A stretch of 64,000 bases of DNA from an uncultured Ferrovum sp. (lineage in GTDB: Bacteria; Pseudomonadota; Gammaproteobacteria; Burkholderiales; Ferrovaceae): the NCBI GenBank assembly GCA_903893215.1, contig CAITLJ010000015.1, forward strand, positions 1 through 64,000, read 5' to 3'. Both the position numbers and the translations under genes were made by a program. Below are positions 47,248 through 55,419 of the stretch, piece after piece; the stretch's first letter is position 1, and every line of letters begins with the position of its first letter. The notes beneath the pieces are model-generated. The model saw only the letters and a list, made by a program, of their open reading frames with translations. It was not told the origin of the DNA and ran no database searches.

Positions 47248-50145
47248 TCAGAAATCGTAAGTTGATCCCACTTGGAAGTAGCGTCCGACGGCGCCCGCCT
47301 GATGCATTGACGGGTTGTAGTTGCTGCCACCGTAAGTCTGCAGGTCAAGCGGCGCTGCGCGGTTGAAGGCGTTGATCACGGCGGCGCGTACTGACCACTG
47401 CGGTGTGATGGCATAGCGCCCGGTGAAATCAAAGGTAGTGAACGACGCCACCCGGCACACGCCCGGGTTGACGGTCTGACCGGTGGTGAAGCTGCCGTTA
47501 CCGTTAAACAGGATGGCACTTTGGCAATCCGTGAGCCCTGCCGCGGGGTCGGTCACGTTGATGCCACTGACATAATTCACGTTGGTGGCCAGCTGCGCAG
47601 GGCCTTTGGTCCAGGTCCAGTTCCAGCTCGCCCGGGTTTTCGGGGTGCCGGTATCACCGCCGATACCTGAGGGGCCATGGGTGCCGGCCAGATCGACCGT
47701 GGTGCCATTCACGCTCAGCTTGTAGTGCAGCATTTGCGTGATATTCAGATCGCTGGTCAGCATGCCGTAGTCATGCAGGTTGAAACGCGCGCGCAGGTTG
47801 ATGTCCAACCCATCAGTCTGGATGGTCGGCGCATTCACGTAAGGCGTGGGAATGTAGAGGATCAGCCCTTGCGGAATCGCCACATTCGCGGTGTTGCCAT
47901 TCGCGTCGATCACCTGTGGCAAGACTTGGCCCGGTGCGCCGCGCACGGCCGTCGATACCAGCGAGCTGACCGGATAGGCATTGATCGATGAGGTGATCTG
48001 ATCACGCAGACGGATGCGGTAATAGTCAGTCGCAAGGCTGAAGCCTGCCACCGGCTCAAAGATCAGGCCCAGGGTGAACGAGTCGGATTTTTCAGGCTTC
48101 AGGTTGTGGTTGGCCCCCTGGAAGAAGGTCGGCACCACGTTGCACTGGGACGGGTAGCTGCCAACGGCGGTCTTGCCGCCAGCGCACAGCACCGGATCCT
48201 GGACCGAGGTGTAGAAGAATGCCGTGCCGGCGTTGCCGGACTCGGCCGAATTCGGTGCCCGGAAGCCCTCAGAATAGGTGCCGCGCAGGCTGAGCTGTTC
48301 GATCGGGGTGTACTTGATGCCGAATTTCGGCGTGGTGGACGTGCCGTAGGTGTTCACGCTGTCCACCCGCCCCGCAACATCGACTTCCAGGTTTTTCAGG
48401 ATGGCGGCATTGAATTCAACGTAGGCCGCAGCGATATCCTGTTCCCCGACGGCGAAGGCATCCACGCCAGCCGTATTGCCCGCCAGGTTGTACAGACCCT
48501 GCTGAATGCCCGACGAGGGCGCGGCGTTGACGGCGTGGTGGGTGTAGTCCAACCCCACGCTCACCGCCAGCGGGCCCCCGGGTAACTTCATCAGTTCCCG
48601 GCTGGCATTCATGGCGATGAAATCCAGTTCACTGGTGTCCGTGGCGTTGGCCACCGGCGACAGGATGCCGGTATTGGCTGGGTTTTGCAGGATGGCATTC
48701 AGTTGTGTTGCCGTGGCCGTCGGATTTTGCTGCAGCAGTTGCGCCACGCCCGGGATGTAGAGATCGCCATTGATCCGCGAGTGCAGGATGGCCTTGGCGA
48801 ATCCGGCCGAACCGCTGACGTCCCATTCACCGAGCGGGCCAGTGGCTTCGGCCACCACGCGGTAGGTCTGACTGTCCACCATGTTGTGGAGCGGTCCGAT
48901 GCCGGAAAAGGTAGTTTGCAGGAATTCGCCGGTGCTGGGCACGACGGTCTGGAAGGCGCTGCCCGGATAAGTGCCCGCGGCAATGCTCGGGCCGCCAGTG
49001 ATGCCGACCAGGCCGCCGAGCAGATAATTGCTGCCACTGAGCCCCACCACCTGTTCCGCCGAGCTCGAAAACACGGAACCCTGCAGGGTGGCGGTCCAGT
49101 CATTCGCCAGGTTTTGCGTGAACTTGCCCAGCAGGTTGATGTTATGGGTGTCCGGCTGGATCTGCTGTGCCGAATTGAAGAACGGGCAATTCAGCCCATA
49201 AGCATTGGTGGCTGCGCAGGTACCGGGCAGCGGTGTGACCACGGTGCTGGCCCCGGCGGAGTTGATTGTGTAGCCGCTCAGGCTGGCAGGGGTGGGCGCG
49301 TTGGCTGAATTGGCGACCCCCGGCGTAATGTTCAGGCCGCCATAGGCGGTGTAGTCGCGATTGCTGAGCCCAGCCCGGTTGACCACTAGGATCGGTGCCT
49401 GATGACGGTACTCCGCCGTGAAATAGCCGGCGTGACTGTCCGTAGCCAGATCGCCAAAACCATGCGTGATGGACAGATGCTGCGTGCCGCCATCGCCGAA
49501 CATGCTGACGCCGGCATCCACATTGATCCGCGTGCCCTTGAAGGATTTCTTCAGGATGATATTGACCACCCCGGCGATGGCATCCGAGCCGTAAATGGCT
49601 GAAGCGCCATCCTTGAGCACTTCGATCCGTTCAACGGCATCGAAGGGGATCGAGGTGACGTCGACGAAGCTGCGTTGGCCATCATCCGCCAGTGGGTAGG
49701 GCGCCGTGCGGTGACCGTCGATCAGCACGAGCGTGGAGCCCACAGTCAACCCACGCAGGGCGATGCCACTGCCACCATTGGCGAATGCGCCGTTGAATGA
49801 TTGCGACAGGGTGCCTTGATTGTTGGCACTGATCCCGCGCAGCACTTCCGAGACGCTGGTGGCACCAGACTTCTGCAGTTCCTCGCTTGAAATTACCTGC
49901 ACCGGGCTGGGTGTTTCGGCGTCCGTGCGCCGGATATTCGATCCGGTCACGGTGACGCGGTCGAGTTTTTCCACTGCAGCGGCACTGGCGGCGGGCGTGG
50001 CTGCGTCGTCGGCGTGGGCGTGCGGAATCACGGTAAAGGCCGCCGCCAGCGCAAGCGCGATCGGTGTCAGGTGCAGGGCATTCAGGGGGCCGGTGGCACG
50101 CGGCAGGAACGGTTGGCCAGTCATGCGTGTAGCGGGATAGAACAT
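47248..50145 (-). CDS. TonB-dependent receptor (large)
   Basis: 965 residues from ATG 50145 with AGGAG 7 nt upstream. Signal region LHLTPIALALAAAFTV ending AHADDAA, TonB-box-like LDRVTVTGSNIRR, plug (VLIDGHRTAPYP, RIEVLKDGASAIYGSDAIAG), long barrel, and terminal RYFQVGSTYDF with the C-terminal Phe needed for barrel assembly. Third gene after an APC permease and a formamidase-like enzyme on the same strand (162 bp gap), so it probably takes up the substrate handled by those two. Confidence 0.93.
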   Translation of the reverse strand: MFYPATRMTGQPFLPRATGPLNALHLTPIALALAAAFTVIPHAHADDAATPAASAAAVEKLDRVTVTGSNIRRTDAETPSPVQVISSEELQKSGATSVSEVLRGISANNQGTLSQSFNGAFANGGSGIALRGLTVGSTLVLIDGHRTAPYPLADDGQRSFVDVTSIPFDAVERIEVLKDGASAIYGSDAIAGVVNIILKKSFKGTRINVDAGVSMFGDGGTQHLSITHGFGDLATDSHAGYFTAEYRHQAPILVVNRAGLSNRDYTAYGGLNITPGVANSANAPTPASLSGYTINSAGASTVVTPLPGTCAATNAYGLNCPFFNSAQQIQPDTHNINLLGKFTQNLANDWTATLQGSVFSSSAEQVVGLSGSNYLLGGLVGITGGPSIAAGTYPGSAFQTVVPSTGEFLQTTFSGIGPLHNMVDSQTYRVVAEATGPLGEWDVSGSAGFAKAILHSRINGDLYIPGVAQLLQQNPTATATQLNAILQNPANTGILSPVANATDTSELDFIAMNASRELMKLPGGPLAVSVGLDYTHHAVNAAPSSGIQQGLYNLAGNTAGVDAFAVGEQDIAAAYVEFNAAILKNLEVDVAGRVDSVNTYGTSTTPKFGIKYTPIEQLSLRGTYSEGFRAPNSAESGNAGTAFFYTSVQDPVLCAGGKTAVGSYPSQCNVVPTFFQGANHNLKPEKSDSFTLGLIFEPVAGFSLATDYYRIRLRDQITSSINAYPVSSLVSTAVRGAPGQVLPQVIDANGNTANVAIPQGLILYIPTPYVNAPTIQTDGLDINLRARFNLHDYGMLTSDLNITQMLHYKLSVNGTTVDLAGTHGPSGIGGDTGTPKTRASWNWTWTKGPAQLATNVNYVSGINVTDPAAGLTDCQSAILFNGNGSFTTGQTVNPGVCRVASFTTFDFTGRYAITPQWSVRAAVINAFNRAAPLDLQTYGGSNYNPSMHQAGAVGRYFQVGSTYDF

Positions 50146-50306
50146 CAAGGGGCTCCTGGATCATGGAAGGCCCTCCGGGTAGCTGGCATCGTGCTCGTTA
50201 TGGGACAACTCCCGGCGTCAGGTATGCAGTGCGCCCAACGTCGGTGCCGCTGCGCATCAGGTGTGCACTTGGCGGCGCGATTATTACTGGAACAGCAGGG
50301 CAGGGC

Positions 50307-51245
50307 CTATTCGAGCACCAGCCGCGGAAAATAAAACGAGACGATCCAATTCGGGGCGTCGACGATTTCGCTGATGCGCAGGTCACCGCACACGCTGCAC
50401 AACATATAGGCCTCCACAGCGGCCATGCCATGGCGCCGGCACAGCAAGTCGATCATGCCGCCGACGGCGTTGCGTGCGGCAGTCATCAGGTCTGGGCCGA
50501 TGCCCAGGGTGGCGTCATAACCTTTGCCGTCGAGATGGCGCGTGACCGGGCCGGGTGTGGTGAAGCGTGGAAATGCCAGTGGCGTCTGCTTCAGCAGGTC
50601 GAACTGCAGGGCGACCTGCATCGGGCTTTCGATGGCGGTGCCGCACACTTCGCCGTCGCCCTGTGCGGCATGGGTGTCGCCCACCGAAAACAGGGCTCCT
50701 GCCACTTCCACTGGCAAGTACAGTTCGGCACCTGCGGATAGGTCGCGCACATCCATGTTGCCGCCCACCCGCCGGGGTGGAACGATGCTGTGCACGCCCG
50801 GCGCTGCCGGCGCCACGCCAATGGTGCCGGTGAATGGCTTCAGTGGCACCCGCCCCCAGGATCCGAACATCGCTGGCGCCAGGGTGGCGGCATCATAGGA
50901 CCACAGGTGCAGCGCAGCCTCCGGGAAGTCGTCGGCTAGCAAACCAAAGCCAGGAATGTTGGCGGTCCAGCCCCAGCCGGAGGGCCGGAACGACAGCAGG
51001 GTGACTTTCAGCACATCGCCGGGTTCGGCGCCGTCGATGAACACCGGTCCGGTCACCGGATTGATGCGCGCGAATTCCACCTTGACCAGGTCAGCCAGAG
51101 TGGACTGCGCTGAGAGTTGTCCGCCCGAGGCCTCATGCACGTCGAATTCGACGCATGTGCCCGGCGCGATGCGCAGCACCGATGGGATGGCGTTGTCCCA
51201 GCCATGGTGGTGCTGGTGGCAATGGATGCTGTGCTGATGAATCAT
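50307..51245 (-). CDS. Acetamidase/formamidase family protein
   Basis: 312 residues from ATG 51245. TGPVFIDGAEPGDVLKVTLL, then MFGSWGRVPLKPFTGTIGVA, NMDVRDLSAGAELYLPVEV, FSVGDTHAAQGDGEVCGTAI match the FmdA/AmdA family. Members hydrolyse formamide or short amides to ammonia and the acid. A His-rich N-terminus (HQHSIHCHQHHHGWD) could bind metal. No signal peptide, so cytosolic; the substrate would come through the adjacent permease. Confidence 0.9.
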   Translation of the reverse strand: MIHQHSIHCHQHHHGWDNAIPSVLRIAPGTCVEFDVHEASGGQLSAQSTLADLVKVEFARINPVTGPVFIDGAEPGDVLKVTLLSFRPSGWGWTANIPGFGLLADDFPEAALHLWSYDAATLAPAMFGSWGRVPLKPFTGTIGVAPAAPGVHSIVPPRRVGGNMDVRDLSAGAELYLPVEVAGALFSVGDTHAAQGDGEVCGTAIESPMQVALQFDLLKQTPLAFPRFTTPGPVTRHLDGKGYDATLGIGPDLMTAARNAVGGMIDLLCRRHGMAAVEAYMLCSVCGDLRISEIVDAPNWIVSFYFPRLVLE

Positions 51246-51311
51246 CAAAGGTACGCTCGGTCAGGGTGAAACAGGCAGGGCACGTGGCAGGGGAGCGCAG
51301 CGGCCATCGGA

Positions 51312-52667
51312 TTACACCTCGATCCGTGCTGACCGCTTCAGTACCTGAGTCAGTACCGCGTAGTAGGCGATGCCGATGGCAAGCCAGATCAACCCGAAGC
51401 GTTTCGCGGTGGCATCCATCTCCACGATCACGTACAGGATCACCAGCAGCCCCAGCACCGGGCAGACCAAGTGGCGGACCCATTGGCCACTGCGCGCGCG
51501 CACGAAATGGTGGTTGATCACGGCTAAGTGCAGCACCACGAAGCTGCTCAGCGCACCGAAATTCACCAGTCGGCTGAGGTCTTCCACGTTGTCCAGGAAA
51601 AACAGGCTGGTCACGATCGAGACGGCAGTAACCAGCAGCGTGCTGGTGTAGGGCGTGTGGTGGCGCGGATGAACGCGCGCGAGGATGGAGGGCAACTGAC
51701 CATCCCGCGCCATCGCAAACAGCACACGCGATACCGCCGCCTGCGCTGCCATGGCATTGGCGATGCCGAACGAGATCGCCACCGCACCCAGCACCAGCCG
51801 TTTCAGCCAGACACCGCCGGCCAGTTCGGAGATTTCGTAAAACGCACTGTCTGGCGAGGCAAACCGCATGCCGGCACCGAGATCTGCGGCGATCCAGGTT
51901 TGTGCGATGAACATCAGCCCAACCAGCAACAAGGCCAGCAGCGTGGCACGCCCCACCGCCGATTGGCCCCCCACGGTTTCCTCGGACAAGGTAGAAATGC
52001 CGTCGAAACCGAGAAACGACAGCACCGCAATCGAAGTGGCCCCCACCACCGTGCTCAGGTTAAAGGTGGCTGGATCAAACATCGGTTTCAGCGTGAGGTG
52101 CCCGGCACCGTGCCCGCCAGACAACGCGACCAGTCCGGCGATGATGAACAGGGCGAGGATGACCAGTTCAAAGCCCAGCAGGTAGAGGTTGGCGCGTGCA
52201 GTGAAGGCAATGCCACGCCAGTTCACGGTGGCATTGAAGAAGATGAAACCCATCATCCAAACCCATGCGGGTACAGCCGGCCAAAGCGAGCGTAGCGCTA
52301 CCGCGCTTAGGATGTAGAGCAGGGCAGGAATCAGGATGTAATCCAGCAGGATCAGCCAGCCCGACAGGAAACCGGCGGCGTCGTGCAGGCCGCGTTGTGC
52401 GTAGGTGTACACCGAGCCTGCGATCGGGAAGGCCTGCGACATTGCGGCATAGCTCATGGCCGTGAACAGCATGCCCACCATGCCGACCAGGTAGGCCAGT
52501 GCCACCATGCCATTGGCGTCGTGTGACACGAAGCCAAAAATCGAGAACGGGGCAATCGGCACCATGAATATCATGCCGTACACCACTAGGTCGCGCGGCG
52601 TCAGCGCACGCTTCAGCTCTTGGGTGTAGCCGAAGTGTTCAAGGTCAGCCATGGATGCCGACCCCAT
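51312..52667 (-). CDS. APC-family amino acid/amine permease
   Basis: 451 residues, 12 hydrophobic segments. LTPRDLVVYGMIFMVPIAPF is the first helix with the family Gly-rich break; FLGFDGISTLSEETVGG and IANAMAAQAAVSRVLFAMARDG are APC signatures. A second ATG five codons in (52652) is an alternative start. It imports an amino acid or amine in exchange for, or with, ions; the neighbours suggest an amide or an amino acid amide. Confidence 0.9.
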   Translation of the reverse strand: MGSASMADLEHFGYTQELKRALTPRDLVVYGMIFMVPIAPFSIFGFVSHDANGMVALAYLVGMVGMLFTAMSYAAMSQAFPIAGSVYTYAQRGLHDAAGFLSGWLILLDYILIPALLYILSAVALRSLWPAVPAWVWMMGFIFFNATVNWRGIAFTARANLYLLGFELVILALFIIAGLVALSGGHGAGHLTLKPMFDPATFNLSTVVGATSIAVLSFLGFDGISTLSEETVGGQSAVGRATLLALLLVGLMFIAQTWIAADLGAGMRFASPDSAFYEISELAGGVWLKRLVLGAVAISFGIANAMAAQAAVSRVLFAMARDGQLPSILARVHPRHHTPYTSTLLVTAVSIVTSLFFLDNVEDLSRLVNFGALSSFVVLHLAVINHHFVRARSGQWVRHLVCPVLGLLVILYVIVEMDATAKRFGLIWLAIGIAYYAVLTQVLKRSARIEV

Positions 52668-52964
52668 GCCACAGGTGGATCCACGCTCTACGGTCGGACT
52701 GGCTCACGCGATGATTTGCACCGACGTGGTGCAGGTGGCTTGCGCACGCGATACCCAGCGCGGCAGTGGCCGGTCTGGCTTGCGTGGCGAAGCGCCGGCA
52801 CCGTTGGCCGCTCAGACCGATAAAACTCAGTGATATCGAGGGTGGGCACAAAATGTGGGTAATCCATGATGGCTAGGAATGCACCGGGCGGTGTTGGGGA
52901 GCCTTTGATCCCCGGGTCCCACCAAGCAAAGGGCGCGCCAGCAACGTGCGGCCGCGAGAGGGCG
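52668..52964. other. Spacer upstream of the permease
   Basis: No gene or clear promoter seen in about 300 bp. Its right border is the terminator of the DUF1329 operon. Confidence 0.5.
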
Positions 52965-52997
52965 AAAAAATGGCCGGAACCTCGACAGGTCCCGGCC
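52965..52997 (-). terminator. Terminator of the DUF1302-RND-YCF48-DUF1329 operon
   Basis: On the minus strand GGCCGGGACCT-GTCG-AGGTTCCGGCC is followed, after one A, by TTTTTT. The 11-bp stem has one G-T pair. It lies ~25 bp past the DUF1329 stop codon. Confidence 0.88.
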
Positions 52998-53020
52998 GAG
53001 CATCCGATTCTCTGGCAGGC

Positions 53021-54355
53021 TCAGCGTTCGCTACGCTGCCGCAGGGACTCCGACGAGTAGTAATCATCCGTGAAGATCACGTTGTTGCCCGGTTCGGCGA
53101 ACCACTGGATGTCCTTGCCTTGGCCGGTAATGCCGCCATCGTGCACATAGCGACCGTTTGACAGGTTGTAGTTGACAAAGGCAGGCTGGTCACACGAGCC
53201 GCCAAGTTCCCAGACCGGGATGGTGAAGCCTTCCCGCACCTTCCAGAGCTTGCCTTGGCCGTCATAGTCCTCGCCCATGAAGGCGTTCCAGCTGTCTTCA
53301 TCCAGATAAAGGTCCCGGCGCTCTGAGATGTTCCGCTGTCCTTTCTTGACCGTGCCCTCGATCTGGAGCGCCTGGTGCACCTCGTAGCGACGGTTCGCCG
53401 CACTGATCAGGTCGTCCTTCATCACAGAGTGGTAGGGCACGTCGAAGCGATACATTGCGAATGCGTTGTAGGGCGCGATGATCTCCTTCCGACCGACAAT
53501 CTTCCAGTCGTAGCGATCGATGGACCCGTAGAACATGTAGATGTCGTCCTGGGTGTAGTTGTTCTCGAAGCCGATCTGCGGCGTGTCGTAGTTGTAGGCC
53601 GGCAAGCGGCGCACGCGACGCTGGCCCGGGAAGTAGTAGTAGGTCTCCACGATCTGCTTGGAGAAGTGATAGAGCTGATTCGCACCCTGTCCCGCAAACG
53701 CGGTCGGTTCGGTGTAGCCGTAGTAAATGTAGAAGTACTTGTCGTTGGCCGATTCCGGGCTGCTGACGCCCTTCTTGCCCCAGGGGTAATACATCGTCCA
53801 GGGTTCCTCGACCGGCTCGATCCAGGTCTTGCTGCCTGGGGCAGGCGATGCGGCCGTCACCACACGCGGATAGATGTACCCGACACCACGATAGTGGGTC
53901 AGATAATTCCACATGGCCTGCTGGCCGTTCTTGGGCTCGGGGAAGGGCGTGCCAGGCATGTCGGCAGCCACCAGGTAGTCTCCGGTGGCACCGTCACTGA
54001 GCTTTGCCTTGGTCTTGTTGGCTTCGGTATTCTTTTTCACGAAATCCGGCAGACCGCAGTCACGATGCGTGGGATACACGTTCATCGTGTAACCAGGCTT
54101 TAGCTTGAACATCTCAAGCTCGCCGGGTGTCAGCTTGTCGGCGTATTGCTTGACGTTGTCTTTGGTGATCGTGAAGAGCGGCTTTTCGTCCTTGTACTTG
54201 AAGAACTCCTCGCGCACCTTTCCATACTTCCAGCCTGGCAGAGGCTGGCTGGCCCCTTCGAACGCAACCTCAGCTGCCTGACCAGTCAAAAAAGTCCCGG
54301 TCAGCGCGAGGCTGACGGCAACTCGCGCCCACGAATTCTTCCTCAGCTTTTCCAT
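53021..54355 (-). CDS. DUF1329 exported protein
   Basis: 444 residues. Signal peptide (VAVSLALTGTFLTGQAA), then PGWKYGKVREEFFKYKDEKP, a long beta-rich body, and YYYFPGQRRVRRLPAYNYDT, DRYDWKIVGRKEIIAPYNAF, ISERRDLYLDEDSWN. DUF1329 proteins have a LolB/LolA-like fold in known cases, so binding of a lipid or hydrophobic ligand in the periplasm is a fair guess, though not established. Last gene of a four-gene operon and followed by a terminator. GAGGGAG precedes the ATG. Confidence 0.9.
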   Translation of the reverse strand: MEKLRKNSWARVAVSLALTGTFLTGQAAEVAFEGASQPLPGWKYGKVREEFFKYKDEKPLFTITKDNVKQYADKLTPGELEMFKLKPGYTMNVYPTHRDCGLPDFVKKNTEANKTKAKLSDGATGDYLVAADMPGTPFPEPKNGQQAMWNYLTHYRGVGYIYPRVVTAASPAPGSKTWIEPVEEPWTMYYPWGKKGVSSPESANDKYFYIYYGYTEPTAFAGQGANQLYHFSKQIVETYYYFPGQRRVRRLPAYNYDTPQIGFENNYTQDDIYMFYGSIDRYDWKIVGRKEIIAPYNAFAMYRFDVPYHSVMKDDLISAANRRYEVHQALQIEGTVKKGQRNISERRDLYLDEDSWNAFMGEDYDGQGKLWKVREGFTIPVWELGGSCDQPAFVNYNLSNGRYVHDGGITGQGKDIQWFAEPGNNVIFTDDYYSSESLRQRSER

Positions 54356-54407
54356 CCCTGCACTCCCTCAACAGTGGAGTCCTGACGGACTCCGATAATG
54401 ATCGTCG

Positions 54408-55418
54408 TCAAGAGCGCCCGCCCTTGCCCAACACCACAATTCCAGACTTGGAAGTCATCACCCAGCGTCCACTCCCTGCGACCGCCATCGACGTCAAGGT
54501 GTCACGATCTCCAATCTGTTTCGCCAGAAACTGTGCATCCCGCGCCTTGCCGCGAATGACCAGACCGTCCAGCCCAACACCCACGATCTCCTCGTCAACC
54601 TCGTTCAGCCGGGTGATGGACAGTTGGGTGCCGGTCGGTACTGCGCTCCAGTTCGCCCCATCGTCGGTACTGCGATAGAGGTTGCCACGCAGACCGCCCA
54701 CCAGGATGGATCCGTCACGTGCGACCACGCCGCTCCAGAAGGAACCGGCATAACCCGTGTGGAGATAGGTCCAGGTCTGTCCGCCATCCTTGGAGCGCAG
54801 CACATTGCCCTGCTCAGCCGCCACATACAGGGCGCCGGTGTGATCTAGGAAGATGTGATAGAGGTTCTTGTCGGCCTTCTTGGCGCCGGGCGCCGGGTCA
54901 ACCTTCAGCGTCTCCCAGTTCTTGCCGCCATCGGTCGTATGCAGCACCAGGGACCACAAGCCGACTGCCCATCCCTCGTTCACGTCGCGAAAAACGACCG
55001 AGAACAAGGGCTGGTCAACGGCGGTATCAACGCGCTGCTGAGTCCAGGTCTCGCCACCGTCGGCCGTGGCCAGAATCAGTCCCAGATGGCCCACCGCCCA
55101 GCCGTGCTTGTCATCCACGAAGCTCACAGCATCCAGCGTCCCGTCTGCAGGTACCGATCGTGCCTGGCGAAAGCTCTTGCCATCATCGTCGGAGAGAAGT
55201 ATCACGCCCATCTCACCCACCACGACCAGGCGCGCGCCAGCGCGCGCCACATCGAACAGCACCAGTTTCGTCGGCTCCTTCCAGCGAAGCGCCGGTTCCA
55301 CTTTGACCGGCTGCCCGATCACCGGTCCGGCGCCCCATGCCCCGAAGGTGAGGAAACCCAGCAGGCACAGCAACAACGGGCCGCGATACTTTGGATTGAA
55401 TGCGCTCATCGTCGTCAT
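54408..55418 (-). CDS. YCF48-like beta-propeller protein
   Basis: 336 residues from ATG 55418, one base after the transporter stop (TGAGATG); ATG 55409 is also possible. Signal peptide or N-terminal anchor (GPLLLCLLGFLTFGAWGAG), then repeated Asp-box blades: HGWAVGHLGLILATADGGET, NEGWAVGLWSLVLHTTDGGK, VLRSKDGGQTW, LYRSTDDGANW. Related YCF48/Hcf136 proteins are assembly factors for photosystem II; in non-phototrophs their role is unknown. Here it is probably a periplasmic partner of the RND transporter. Confidence 0.9.
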   Translation of the reverse strand: MTTMSAFNPKYRGPLLLCLLGFLTFGAWGAGPVIGQPVKVEPALRWKEPTKLVLFDVARAGARLVVVGEMGVILLSDDDGKSFRQARSVPADGTLDAVSFVDDKHGWAVGHLGLILATADGGETWTQQRVDTAVDQPLFSVVFRDVNEGWAVGLWSLVLHTTDGGKNWETLKVDPAPGAKKADKNLYHIFLDHTGALYVAAEQGNVLRSKDGGQTWTYLHTGYAGSFWSGVVARDGSILVGGLRGNLYRSTDDGANWSAVPTGTQLSITRLNEVDEEIVGVGLDGLVIRGKARDAQFLAKQIGDRDTLTSMAVAGSGRWVMTSKSGIVVLGKGGRS

Positions 55419-55419
55419 C

